From Candidatus Rifleibacteriota bacterium (GTDB lineage: Bacteria; Muiribacteriota; Ozemobacteria; Ozemobacterales; Ozemobacteraceae), in the NCBI GenBank assembly GCA_012517355.1, contig JAAYVD010000143.1, positions 1 through 40,698 of the forward strand: 40,698 nucleotides of DNA, written 5' to 3'. The notes beneath the pieces are model-generated. The model worked only from the letters and a program-made list of their open reading frames with translations, was not told the origin of the DNA and made no database searches. Positions within the stretch are counted from its first letter, which is position 1; each line of letters opens with the position of its first letter. Of this stretch, positions 7,858 through 17,800 are shown one piece after another. A program made the translations under genes and the position numbers.

Positions 7858-10248
7858 GTGGCAGAGTCGAGCGATGAAAACAACCAATTCCTGGCCGATG
7901 CCCGCGCCATTTTGAACGGGGCTTTTCCCAAGGGGGAAGGCTTGGTGCCCGGCAGCGTTTCGACCATAGCCCTCGATCCAGGGCTCTCCTGGTTGGAACT
8001 ACGTTTTGTACAACGACTCCTCGAGCGGTTGACCCCACCCAACGGCCGGAACCTGGTCCACGAGATTCTTTCGTTGGGGGGATTTTCCACTCCGGGGGAA
8101 TGGCAGAACAAGATGACCGCCACCCTCCGGTCACTCCGACGTTCCTATCAAGGGTCCAGGTTTCAGGATCTTTTCGAACCGCCTTTCCATATTGCCAACC
8201 TTGCCAAGGCCTTCGAAGAGGAGGAAACGCGGATCACCACGCGGGCGCTGCCTGTCATCCGGCAGGCATTCGAAACACAGATCGCCCGCACCTCTCCGCA
8301 CGGCAGGCCCCCCGATTCCCCCTTCCTCACGCGCCTGGCCCATCTGGTGGAAACCTTCCGGCTGGCCCCCATCGAAACCGAGATCCTGTCCCTGGCCATG
8401 TTGTACTTCTCTCAGAAATCGTTCAGCGAGATCATGGATGCCGTGCCCCATGCCTCGAGACGGGGGAGGTGTGGCCTGCTCGAGCGCTTCGTCCGGTTCA
8501 GTTCCTTTCCCTACCCCATGGTGCTCAACGCGGTGCGCCAGGACGGGACCCTCCGGCGGCTCGGTTTTCTCGAGTCCGACTTCGAGCCGGATTCCGACAT
8601 CTTCGAGTTTCTCTACGGCGTCCGGAGCGAACCCCTGAGCGACCGGTATTTCTTTGCCTGGAAAGGGGCGGTGCTTCCGCTCGATCGCCTCATGATCGCG
8701 CCGGCCGATGTCGAAACCATCAGGTCCGTTCTCGCGAACCGGCAACCAGGGGAAGGGGTCAATTTCCTGCTGGGTGGACCCCCGGGAACCGGGAAGACCG
8801 AAACGGTGCGTTCGCTTGCCCGCGAACTCGGCCTGGTTCTGTATGAGGTCCGGGCCAGCAGCTCCGACAACGACGAGAATGGAAGCGAGGGCCTGATCCG
8901 CATGCGCGGGGTGTGGGCCTGCCAGAATCTCGTGGGCCAGGGGGAGAGTGCCGCCATTTTGATCGACGAGGCCGATGACCTTCTGGGGGGCAGGGGGGGG
9001 CGGCTGCCCTTCGGGTTGCTGATGGGCGGAGGTGGAGCCGTCGGCAAGGCCCTGCTCAATGAAACCCTCGACCGGACCGTCTGCGTGCAGTTCTGGATCG
9101 CCAACCACCTCGAGAACATCGACCCCTCCACCCGGCGCCGGTTTGCCTTCGCCATCCGGTATGATCGCGCCACGGCCGCCGACCGCCAATCGATCTGGAC
9201 CACCGCCTGCGAGCGATACGACCTGACCGGCGTGGTCCCTCCCGAAGCCCAGAGGCGTCTGGCCGGCGTCTACGCGATCGATGCGGGCGGGATCGACTCC
9301 GCCCTGCGCAATATCGCCCATCTGCAGGGGTTGGGCTGGGGCCGCGACCGAATCCTCACCCAGTTGGAACGCTTGCTCGAGGCCCAGGGCAGGTTCGCGC
9401 CGGGCGGAAAAGAGCCGCCCCCCATCGACCTTCGCCCGGAAATCCTCGTCGAGCCAGGCGCTCTGACCATCGAACCCGCGGCCGACCTGGGCACCGTCCT
9501 CGAGATCATCGGCGACCGGTCACGGCCACAGGGGCCTGGCCAGGGTTGCGGGCAGCGGAAGGGGGGCGCGGCCGGCCCCTCCTTTTCCCTGCTCCTGTAT
9601 GGGCCGCCCGGAACGGGCAAGACCCATCTGGCCAGGTATCTGGCCTTTCGACTCGGCCGGCCCATCCACCACAGGACGGCGGCGACGATCCTGGACAAGT
9701 TTGTCGGGGGAACCGAGGAGAACATCCGCCGCGCGTTCCGGGAAGCGGAGCGCGAGGGGGCCGTGCTGTTCTTCGACGAGATCGACGGCCTGTTGCAGAC
9801 CCGGGAACGGGCCAGCCGGTCCTGGGAAGTCACCCAGGTCAACGAGTTGTTGTCGGCGCTGGAGAGCTTCCAGGGGTTGTTCGTGGCTGCCACCAACCAT
9901 GAGGCCATCCTCGACACCGCGGCGCTCCGCCGCTTCCACTTCCAGCTTCGGTTCGGGCCCCTGGGGCCGGCGGGGGTTCTCACCTTCTATCGCACTCTCC
10001 TGCTCCCGATGGCCGAAGGGCCCTTCGGGCGCAGGTCGCGGGCGAATCTGGGCGCCCTCCACGGTCTCGTGCCCGGGGACTTCGCCGCCCTCCGCGACCG
10101 CCTCATCCTGCAAGGCAAGGGCCGCGTTCCCCACGACCAGCTCATCGCAGCGCTGGAGGCGCGGCGTGATGCGCGGCGGGGCCGGCCATCCCCCGGCATC
10201 GGGTTCCTGGCTCCCGACCGGACCACCGGGGCCACCCAGCCAGGCTGA
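7858..10248 (+). CDS. Double-AAA+ ATPase, copy 1
   Basis: A 796-residue cytosolic protein. The N-terminal helical region (~1-290) is shared with the next gene. AAA-1 has GGPPGTGKTE (Lys313) and ILIDEADDLL (Asp370, Glu371). AAA-2 has YGPPGTGKTH (Lys588), LFFDEIDGLL (Asp640, Glu641), then a sensor ATNHEAI and an arginine-rich ALRRF segment. Both ATPase sites look intact. The C-terminal FHFQLRFGPLG matches a bacterial Cdc48-like family with two AAA modules, where partners and substrates are mostly unknown. GTG 7858 was preferred because AGGGAGG sits just upstream; a GTG at 7711 lacks a site. It is followed 47 bases later by its paralogue, and both probably work as a hetero-assembly. Confidence 0.88.
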   Translation: MAESSDENNQFLADARAILNGAFPKGEGLVPGSVSTIALDPGLSWLELRFVQRLLERLTPPNGRNLVHEILSLGGFSTPGEWQNKMTATLRSLRRSYQGSRFQDLFEPPFHIANLAKAFEEEETRITTRALPVIRQAFETQIARTSPHGRPPDSPFLTRLAHLVETFRLAPIETEILSLAMLYFSQKSFSEIMDAVPHASRRGRCGLLERFVRFSSFPYPMVLNAVRQDGTLRRLGFLESDFEPDSDIFEFLYGVRSEPLSDRYFFAWKGAVLPLDRLMIAPADVETIRSVLANRQPGEGVNFLLGGPPGTGKTETVRSLARELGLVLYEVRASSSDNDENGSEGLIRMRGVWACQNLVGQGESAAILIDEADDLLGGRGGRLPFGLLMGGGGAVGKALLNETLDRTVCVQFWIANHLENIDPSTRRRFAFAIRYDRATAADRQSIWTTACERYDLTGVVPPEAQRRLAGVYAIDAGGIDSALRNIAHLQGLGWGRDRILTQLERLLEAQGRFAPGGKEPPPIDLRPEILVEPGALTIEPAADLGTVLEIIGDRSRPQGPGQGCGQRKGGAAGPSFSLLLYGPPGTGKTHLARYLAFRLGRPIHHRTAATILDKFVGGTEENIRRAFREAEREGAVLFFDEIDGLLQTRERASRSWEVTQVNELLSALESFQGLFVAATNHEAILDTAALRRFHFQLRFGPLGPAGVLTFYRTLLLPMAEGPFGRRSRANLGALHGLVPGDFAALRDRLILQGKGRVPHDQLIAALEARRDARRGRPSPGIGFLAPDRTTGATQPG

Positions 10249-10295
10249 AGGCGGCCTTTGCTCACCTCATGGCAGAAACGGAAGGAGGACGAATC

Positions 10296-12737
10296 ATGCG
10301 CGGATCGCGACCACCGGCGAACCCCCACCCGGATCCGACCACCAGGACGGGGGAAGTGGGGGGGGCGCCTCAGCCAAGCGGGCGCCAGGGAGAACGCACC
10401 TCTGCGGACCCCGCCGCGGCTTCTTTCGATTCCAGCTCTGACCCGGGCTTCCGCTGGTTGATCCTGCAATCCCTGCGGATCTGCCTTGGGAAGGTGTCTC
10501 CCCCCTATTCGCCCCGGTTGCCTGGCGGTGTCTTCAACATTCTGGGTTTTCGTCGGGCCGGGCCGTTGAACGCCAAGGTGAAAAAGCTGCTCCATTCCCT
10601 CCCCATCGATCCGAAAGACAGACGCTACAGAACACTCTTCCAGCCGCCATTGCAGGCGGATGATTTCATCAACGCCTTCCTGAGCGGGGACCGGGCCATC
10701 GTCGAACCGATCATGGCTCTGTGGCAGGAAACCGTCGATGCCCAGATCGCAGCCATCGCTCCTGGTGGCAAGCCCCCGGTCTCCCCTTTCCTCGACCGCC
10801 TGGAAACAACTGCCAGCTTGTTCCGGTTGACGCCCGTCGAGCGGGATTCCCTGGCCCTTCTGCTTTTGCAGGTGCTTTTCAAGGATTTCCAATCCCTGGT
10901 CAACGCCATGCCCGGGGGGTGGTCACGACGGATGTGGGGGAACGGCAATGAGCTCGTCTGGTTTTCCCCTCATTCCGAGATGTCGATCATGCAAGCTCTC
11001 GGCCGGTCCGGGCCTTTGCACAGGCTCGGCCTCTGCCAGAGGGACCATGAACTGGCCGGCGAGGTGGTTCAATTCCTGTCGGGTTTGGGTCCGGGACCGC
11101 TCAGCCGACGGTATTTCGACACCTGGTCGGGGAAGGTACTCCCCCTGGCCTGCCTTCCCCTCGCCGAAGGCGATCTTCTGACCATTCGGTCGCTGCTGGC
11201 CAACCGCCGTCCGGACCAGGCGGTCAACATCCTGTTCGGCGGCCCGCCGGGCACCGGCAAGACGGAAACCGTCCGGGCCCTGGCGGCGGACGCCGGCCAC
11301 CCTCTCTATGAAGTCGGGGCCCGTCGGGATGACACCGATGGCTGCCGCGTCTCCCTGTTTCGGGTGCGGGCCATCTGGGCCTGCCAGGCCATCGCGGAAA
11401 CCACCGGCGCCTTCATGCTGGTCGATGAGGCGGATGACCTGCTCGATGCGGGTCGGCCGGGCCGCCTCGGGACGGCCCTGGTGCCGGAGTTGCTCGAACG
11501 AGGCCAAGGCGTTCGGTTCTGGGTTGCCAACCGGCTCGAAGACCTCGACCCCGGCACCCGTCGCCGGTTCGATTTCGCCGTCCGGTTTGAGCGGGCCACC
11601 TTGACCGGGCGTCAGGCCATCTGGGAGAACTGCCGCCAACGGTATGACCTGACCGCCATCATCGGGCCTGAGGACGTTCTGAGGTTGGCGGAGAAGCCGG
11701 GGATCGAGGCCGGCGAGATCGATGCGGCCCTTCGTCATGTGGCCGGTCTTCGCAGGAAGGGATGGACCCGCGCGCGTATCCTGGCCCAGGTCGAACGGTT
11801 GGTCGAGGCCCGGGACCGGTTCGCGGGAAAGGGCGTGGGTTCTTTCCCCAAGCCGGGCCTCTCGGGGGCGACCCTTGCCATCGATTCGTTGAACATCGAG
11901 CCGGCCGAAGATCTGGCAGCTGTCCTGGGCATCGTGGACTCCTGGCGCGAAGGGTGGGTGGGGCTATCCCGCCCCGGATGCATGGAGCGGGCCCGCGAGA
12001 CTTCGCCGGAGGGCAAGCCATTCGGCGAGCGCTTGCCCCCACCGGGTTTGCGCATCCTGCTGGAGGGCCCCCCCGGCACGGGCAAGACGCATTTTGCCGC
12101 GTCTCTGGCTGGTCGTCTCGGCCGACCTCTTCATCACAAGACCGTCACTTCCCTGGTGAGCCGGTGGGTGGGCGAGACCGAAGCCTCGATCAGAGAGGCC
12201 TTCCGAACCGCGGAGGATGAGGGGGCGGTTCTGTTCCTCGACGAGATCGATGGCCTGTTGGCCAGCCGGGAATCCGCCGGGGGGGCCTGGGAGGTGACCC
12301 GGGTGAATGAAATGCTTTCCGCCCTGGAGGCGTTTCCGGGGGTGTTCGTCGCGGCGACGAACCGTGAGGCAGTCCTTGTCACCGCCGCCTTGCGGCGGTT
12401 CACCTTCCGTCTGCGGTTTGGCCCCCTGGGGCCGGCGGCGATGTTCGCCTTCTATCAGGCCCTGCTGCTGCCGTTCGGCGAAGGGCCATTCGGGGAGCGC
12501 GAGGCCAAGGCGCTCCGGGCCATGGCCGGTCTGGTTCCCGGCGACTTCGCCGGCCTGCACCGTTGCCTGGCCTTGCGACCGGGAGGCCGCCTCCGGCATG
12601 CCGAGCTGATCCTGAAGCTGGGCGGGCGGCGAGATGCCCGTCGCGGCGGGCCCCGACCTGCCATCGGCTTCCGGCCTGCCGCGGCGGGGGCGCTTCCCGC
12701 AAGGCGTGGGCGTGATACGGATTGCCGGAGTCCGTGA
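10296..12737 (+). CDS. Double-AAA+ ATPase, copy 2
   Basis: An 813-residue paralogue of the preceding gene. It has a Pro/Gly-rich N-terminal tail, the shared helical region, AAA-1 with GGPPGTGKTE (Lys322) and MLVDEADDLL (Asp377), and AAA-2 with EGPPGTGKTH (Lys597), LFLDEIDGLL (Asp649), ATNREAV and FTFRLRFGPLG. Motif residues are complete in both ATPase modules. The ATG at 10296 follows a strong GAAGGAGGAC; an ATG at 10269 would add nine residues and has no site. Between the two paralogues the AAA-2 modules and the FRLAP/FRLTP helical patch are best conserved, while the extreme N-termini differ. The likely role is ATP-driven remodelling of a protein or complex, substrate unknown. Confidence 0.88.
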   Translation: MRGSRPPANPHPDPTTRTGEVGGAPQPSGRQGERTSADPAAASFDSSSDPGFRWLILQSLRICLGKVSPPYSPRLPGGVFNILGFRRAGPLNAKVKKLLHSLPIDPKDRRYRTLFQPPLQADDFINAFLSGDRAIVEPIMALWQETVDAQIAAIAPGGKPPVSPFLDRLETTASLFRLTPVERDSLALLLLQVLFKDFQSLVNAMPGGWSRRMWGNGNELVWFSPHSEMSIMQALGRSGPLHRLGLCQRDHELAGEVVQFLSGLGPGPLSRRYFDTWSGKVLPLACLPLAEGDLLTIRSLLANRRPDQAVNILFGGPPGTGKTETVRALAADAGHPLYEVGARRDDTDGCRVSLFRVRAIWACQAIAETTGAFMLVDEADDLLDAGRPGRLGTALVPELLERGQGVRFWVANRLEDLDPGTRRRFDFAVRFERATLTGRQAIWENCRQRYDLTAIIGPEDVLRLAEKPGIEAGEIDAALRHVAGLRRKGWTRARILAQVERLVEARDRFAGKGVGSFPKPGLSGATLAIDSLNIEPAEDLAAVLGIVDSWREGWVGLSRPGCMERARETSPEGKPFGERLPPPGLRILLEGPPGTGKTHFAASLAGRLGRPLHHKTVTSLVSRWVGETEASIREAFRTAEDEGAVLFLDEIDGLLASRESAGGAWEVTRVNEMLSALEAFPGVFVAATNREAVLVTAALRRFTFRLRFGPLGPAAMFAFYQALLLPFGEGPFGEREAKALRAMAGLVPGDFAGLHRCLALRPGGRLRHAELILKLGGRRDARRGGPRPAIGFRPAAAGALPARRGRDTDCRSP

Positions 12738-12840
12738 GGCCCGGGCCGTTGCCGCGGGTGGTGTTGCGGCCATCGGATTCCGACCCCCGTTTTCTGGTCT
12801 GACTCAACCGGCATGTTTGTCGTGAAAGGAGCCCAAACGC

Positions 12841-13704
12841 ATGGAAAGACCCTGGCTGTTCATTCTCGAGGATTCGGAGGAGCGGGCGGCGGCGATGACT
12901 CGCCTGCTGTTGGATGCTTACGGCCCAGAGGCCTTTCGGATTTTCCCGACCGCCCGGGAAGGCATCGCCTGGCTGGAAGAGAACTTCGCCGGGCTGGAGG
13001 TGATCTCCCTCGACCACGATCTGGGTGAACCCGGCCCGGGAAAGCCGCGCGAAGACGGGATGCAGGTGGTCCAGTGGCTGGTGGAGGTGGCCCCACCGAT
13101 CGCGCGGATCATCATCCATTCGGCCAACCCGCCCGCGGCAGCGGCGATGGCCAAGCGCCTGGAGTGGGCGGACTTCTTCGTCAAGCAGGTCTTTCCGGAT
13201 TTCACCGTGGCCGGGCCTGACAACCCTTGGTTGCGGCTGGTCGAGGAGTTCCGTGCCAAGCAACGCTGGGAACTTCGCGGACTCACCGAGCCCCCGAGAC
13301 CACCGATGAATCCACGGGATGTCGGCGAAACCCCGCCGAAGGGCGGGCCGATCGACCATCGGACGATCGACGTGGGGGCCACGATCCGGGAGGTCATGTC
13401 GGACCCCTACGCGGTGCATGTCATCACGATGGCCATGGCGGACGAGTCGGCCGGAGTGCCGTTGCGCCCCCCACCCCTGGATGAAGGCCTGGACCTGATG
13501 GCCTGGGGGTGCGAGGGGCAGGAGGAGATGGATATCCGACTCACCCCGGAAGACGCCCCGCCAGAGGGCCTCGCCACGTTCGTCCGGCTTCCCGAAGAGG
13601 CGCAACAGGCCATTCTGCGTCGCGCCTCGTATCTCTACCTCCGGCACTTCCAGTTCAAAGGCCGAAACTGGCTGCGCCTGCGATTCAAACCATCGGTGGA
13701 TTAA
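12841..13704 (+). CDS. Receiver-like protein of the cyclic-phosphate-processing (cREC) type with an unassigned C-terminus
   Basis: A 287-residue protein. Residues 1-125 carry the receiver-fold features typical of the cREC group: acidic FILEDSEE (Glu10, Asp11), ISLDHDLG (Asp58, Asp60), DGMQVVQWL and IIIHSANP. The Ser-Leu-Asp-His-Asp-Leu-Gly and His-Ser-Ala-Asn signatures separate this group from ordinary response regulators. The group has been linked in published comparative genomics to prokaryotic conflict systems. Residues ~150-287 are a separate domain (START-less, no known motif) ending in RNWLRLRFKP. AAAGGAG lies 8 bases before the ATG. It follows the two AAA+ genes by about 100 bases on the same strand and may report or process a signal for them; that is inference. 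Confidence 0.75.
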   Translation: MERPWLFILEDSEERAAAMTRLLLDAYGPEAFRIFPTAREGIAWLEENFAGLEVISLDHDLGEPGPGKPREDGMQVVQWLVEVAPPIARIIIHSANPPAAAAMAKRLEWADFFVKQVFPDFTVAGPDNPWLRLVEEFRAKQRWELRGLTEPPRPPMNPRDVGETPPKGGPIDHRTIDVGATIREVMSDPYAVHVITMAMADESAGVPLRPPPLDEGLDLMAWGCEGQEEMDIRLTPEDAPPEGLATFVRLPEEAQQAILRRASYLYLRHFQFKGRNWLRLRFKPSVD

Positions 13705-13798
13705 AATCGGAATGCCTCACCGGCAGCCGAGGAAAGAAGGGCCGACTGACGTGTTCTCTTCCTGACCTGCCAACCCTTTCTGGTTGAAATTCAGGTGC

Positions 13799-13819
13799 TA
13801 TTTGGATAACATCCAAATA
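13799..13819 (+). terminator. Hairpin closing the AAA+/cREC block
   Basis: TATTTGGAT pairs perfectly with ATCCAAATA across a 3-base loop. A run of six T begins about ten bases after the stem, so it is an imperfect terminator candidate. It sits at the boundary where GC content drops. Confidence 0.35.
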
Positions 13820-13833
13820 TTGGAAACTCTTTT

Positions 13834-13862
13834 TTGAACTTAGGCCAAACGCAAGTAGTAAT
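13834..13862 (+). promoter_or_regulatory. Candidate promoter of the AT-rich island
   Basis: TTGAAC (13834-13839) and AGTAAT (13857-13862) are separated by 17 bases, each matching four of six consensus positions. They lie about 40 bases before the ATG at 13905. Confidence 0.3.
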
Positions 13863-13904
13863 GACGTGATACGGAAAAGATATATAGCTGAAAGGAGTAA
13901 CAAA

Positions 13905-14087
13905 ATGAAATTCTATTGCCCAGAGTGTTCAACGAAATTTCAACCACCTGATGAAATGAAGATTATGAGAGGAACCTTGGTGGCTTCCAAATTGCCGGTG
14001 AATGTCTACGTCTGCAAAAGTTGTTCAAAAATGTGGGAGAGTCGAGATGGAAAGATAATCCTTTACGACATTGATAGTAAAATGTAA
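13905..14087 (+). CDS. Small zinc-ribbon protein
   Basis: A 60-residue protein with two CxxC pairs, FYCPECSTKF near the start and VCKSCSKMW near the end. This is the arrangement of a four-cysteine zinc ribbon. AAAGGAG precedes the ATG. The gene is AT-rich compared with its neighbours. Partner unknown; it may act with the following ORF, which begins within about 20-65 bases. Confidence 0.6.
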   Translation: MKFYCPECSTKFQPPDEMKIMRGTLVASKLPVNVYVCKSCSKMWESRDGKIILYDIDSKM

Positions 14088-14152
14088 CGTGATTGGAGAC
14101 GTGCCATGAAGTTCTTTGACTTCCGAATTCCAAAGTATCGCTACGGATCATT

Positions 14153-14635
14153 TTGCAATTACTTTCCAATGAAAAAGAGTGTTTTTCTTTTGATCTTTCT
14201 AACGATGCTTCCGGATCAATATACCTAGCTATTGGCAACAAAAGGATAGAAATCCGGAAATTAGGATATGGCGATTTCGAGATATCCAAAAAAGAAATTG
14301 GCAATGTTGAAATAGAACTTGATCTTGAAAATTGTTTTCAGGAAATTTCAAAACGACTTTCAGGGTATTTTTTCGATAGAAAGAAAGATTCTGAATATGA
14401 AGATATCAACTTCATCATGATTTCTGGAAAAGTAAGAGGGGATGAAATTCTTTCCATTGGATTTACAGACGTAGTGCTTTACGATTTCAACGGATATTCA
14501 GTAAATGGGCACATTGTTGCCTATTATGAAACTGAGTCATCAGACCATATTGGCATTACAATTTCTATTGACAGTGATGCTCACCCGTGGATTGTCTTTT
14601 GCACCGAAAATGTGGAAATCCCTAGAAAACCATAA
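14153..14635 (+). CDS. AT-rich unrecognised ORF with an unclear 5' end
   Basis: The frame encodes about 160 residues from TTG 14153 (FSFDLSND, YLAIGNKRIEIRKL, VVLYDFNGYSVNGHIV, DAHPWIVFC). No ribosome binding site precedes the TTG. An ATG at 14106 with TTGGAG upstream opens a different frame (MKFFDFRIPKYRYGSF) that stops about 40 codons later, so the gene may be frameshifted near the T-run at 14151-14154. No family recognised. Codon use is strongly AT-rich, suggesting import. Confidence 0.45.
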   Translation: MQLLSNEKECFSFDLSNDASGSIYLAIGNKRIEIRKLGYGDFEISKKEIGNVEIELDLENCFQEISKRLSGYFFDRKKDSEYEDINFIMISGKVRGDEILSIGFTDVVLYDFNGYSVNGHIVAYYETESSDHIGITISIDSDAHPWIVFCTENVEIPRKP

Positions 14636-14690
14636 TGTCGAGCAAGCAGATCGAGCGGAAAATGAAAGCCGGTCATCTGCGGCGTTAGGC
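14634..14690 (+). other. attC-like sequence at the end of the AT-rich island
   Basis: GTTAGGC at 14684-14690 fits the integron R' core GTTRRRY. Just inside it, ATCTGC (14675-14680) pairs with GCAGAT (14646-14651). A matching RYYYAAC core at the left end is not clear. Its position directly after an AT-rich ORF fits a cassette remnant, but no integrase is present in the window. Confidence 0.22.
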
Positions 14691-14837
14691 AAAGAAGGAG
14701 GACTAAACTCAACTGACTTCTTCAAATAAGACGGAACTTTCCGACAAAATTTGATGAATCGAGCCGGTCGATGGAGCGAAAATGGGGGCTCGTTTTCGAT
14801 GATGTTTGATGGTTTGCGTTGATACTGGAGGATAGGC

Positions 14838-17800
14838 ATGGCCCTGTTGGTGCAGAATGCCGCCCGGCTTGACAGCCTGGTTGGGCTGCTCGAGAAAGCG
14901 GTCAGGGAGATTCTACCTGGCCGGGATCTCCTGGCCCCGCTCCGGGTGCTGGTGCCTCATTCGCTGGTCGGCGCCTGGCTGCAGCTGGCGCTGGTGAATG
15001 CCTTCGGGGGACGCCTCGAGGTGGCCCCGGTCGATCCCGAGCGGGGGCTCTGGGACTGCCTGCCGCCCCACGACGGCACAGCCCTGCCCCCCCTGACTGC
15101 CGGCGACACCCGCGATCTCATCCTCGGACTGCTCCTTGGCCCCGATGCCGAGGCCAGATCCTCCCTTGGCCCGTTGTGGGAATACCTGGCAGCGGGGGGA
15201 ACTGCCGCCGGGGCGCTGGTAAGCCTCTTGGATGGCGAAGAGAAGCCTTTCGGGCGAGGAAAGGAAACCCCGGGGCCGAGGGAGGGGAGCCTCGGGCACG
15301 GGGAAGAAAAGCCTCTGAGACGGCCGAGGGAAGACTTGGGGCCGGCGGCGGAAAGCCTCGGGGACGAGGAAGAAAAGCCTCTGAGACGGTCGAGGGAAGA
15401 CTCGGGGCCGGCGGCGGGAAACCTCGGGGGCGGGGACGAATTGCCTCGGGGCCGGCCGAGGGGAGCCTCTGGGTCGAAGCAGGGAAGCTTCAGGGACGGC
15501 GACGATGCCGATCCGTCGAACTGGCGGCGGGCCTGGCAGCTGGCGGACACCCTGGCCCGTCTCTTCCACGAGTATGAATCCCTGCTTCCCCTCGGGGACG
15601 GCGAAGAACCCGGAATCCTCCCCCTGCCTTCGTTGGCGGCCGCCCATCCCCACCACGCCTGGCAAACGACCTTGTACAACCAGTTGTTTCGTGCCGGCGG
15701 CTGGCGTGACCGGCTGCTGCCGGGACGTTTCACCCTTCGCCAGGCGGCCCTCCGGTCCTCCGCCTCCCCGGCCTCGATCCGCGCCGCCGGCCCCGAGGTC
15801 TGGGCCTTCGGCTTCACTGCCATCCGGCCGCTCCTGGGTGATGTCCTGGCCCGGTTGGGCCAGCACCGGGATGCCCGCCTGTTCCTGCTGACCCCGGGCT
15901 CCCATCGGGCCCCCGGCCCCGCGCAGCCCGGAGGCGCCCTTCCGGCCGGCCTGTGGAATGCCGCGGCCCAGTCCACCATCCGGGATCTGCTCGCCCGCAC
16001 GGGTGGCCCGTCCCCCCAGGTCGTCTGGAAGAACCCGCGGGGCCGCCGGCCCCACCGCGCGGACGACTCCTTCCTGCACGCGGCCCAGAACGCCCTGGCC
16101 GGGGATCCCCCGTCCACCCGCCGCCCGCAGGACCCCACCTTGCAGATTCGCTCCTGCCCAGGCCCCCGGCCCGAGGTCGACCTGGTGGCCAGGCTCCTGC
16201 TCGACCGGTTGGCCCAGGGCCCCTGCCCGTTCAATGACATCGGTTTCCTCGTCACCGATCCCGCGCGCCAGGTCCCCGGCCTGGCCGAAGCCTGCCAACG
16301 GCTCGGCATCCCCTTCCAGGTCGTGGGGGGGCCCTCCGGCAGCAGCGGCAGTTACGGGCCGGCGGTCACCGCCCTGTTCGACCTGGCCGCGGAGGGATTC
16401 TCGCGCCGGGCCGTTTTCGAGGTCCTCCACAACCCTTGCTGGCAGGCCGCCGCCGGGGCGACCCCCGACATGGTGCGGGCCTGGCTCGGGTGGGCCCAGA
16501 CCCTCGGCATCTTCCACGGCTTCGACCGGGACGAGAAAAGCCGCCTGTGCCGGCGGGAACAGGACGGCCCCTGCGACGCCTGCCGCACCCCGACCGCCGG
16601 GGAAGCCGGGTTCGCCCCCACCGACCGCCATACCTGGCGGCAAGCCCTGCGCCGGCTCCGGCTCGGTCGCCTGATGGAGATGCGGCCCTGGCAGCCGGCC
16701 GACCCCCTGGCTGCGGTGTTCGCCGGGTGCGTTCCCTACACGGACCAGGTAGCCACCGACGAGCCGTGCCTGACCTCGTTCTCCGTCGGCCTGGAAACCC
16801 TGGCCGCCCAGGTCGCCCGTCTGGCTGATCGGCCGCCCGAAGGTTCGCCCTGCCCGCTCCCCCGATCGCCGGGCTCGCGCCGGTCGTGCCTCGAGTGGAG
16901 CGGGATCCTGGCCGAAGCCTTCGATGCCCTGCTGCGGCCCCGGCCCGACCAGGCCGGGGAAATCCTCCAGCGCAGCGCCGTCTTCGGCGCCCTCGACCAC
17001 CTGCGGGCCCTCGACCCCTTCTTCCCGGACGGCCTTCCCTTCGGCCTGGTCCGGGAGTTCGTGCTGGGGGCGGCGGCCTCCGGGAACCAAGGGAACCCGG
17101 GCGGCCGGCCCTTCTTCGCGGGGGTGACCATCGCCCCGCTGGCCGCGGCGGCGGCCATCCCGTTCGCCGAAACCGTCATCGTCGGCCTCGGAGAGGAACA
17201 GTTCCCTGGAACCACGGGCTGGTCGAGCCTGGACCTGCTGGCCGGCCGCCCCGGCCACCCGCCCGGCCACCCCTTCCAACCCGCCGACCTGCATCGGCTG
17301 GCTTTTCTGACCGCCCTGCAGGCGGCACGGGAGCGGCTCGTGCTGACCTTCAGCCACCTCGACCCGGCGCGGGAGGCGGAGGCCAACCCCGCCGTCGCCC
17401 TCATCCAGTTCCGGGAGTTCCTCGAGGGCCGCGTCCTGCCCGCTGGGAGCCTCTTCCAGGTGGCCGACAGCCGACGGGAACCAGGCTTGGATAGGCCCTT
17501 TCCCTGCCCGGGCCCGGCCGACCGGCACGAGTGGCTGGTCCGGCAGGTGTTGCGGCGGCGTTTCGTGCCGCCCGACGCCACGACGGCGGACCGGATCGAC
17601 CGGGCGCTGGCCGATTTCCAGCGCGGGGGGCTGGATCCTCGCGCGCTCGCCCCCTCCCCCGGCCAACCGGGGAAAGAGGGGCTGCGGATGGGCGTCCGGC
17701 ACCTGGCCGCCTTCCTGCGCGATCCGGCCTCGGCCTTCATCGACTGGCTGGTGCGCGCTTCCGACGACGACGCCGACGAGGAGACCGCCGACCGCCGGGG

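Noticed and set aside
13866-14635. Toxin-antitoxin pair in the AT-rich island
   Set aside because: The small zinc-ribbon gene and the following ORF have no known toxin or antitoxin motif, and the second ORF may be frameshifted.
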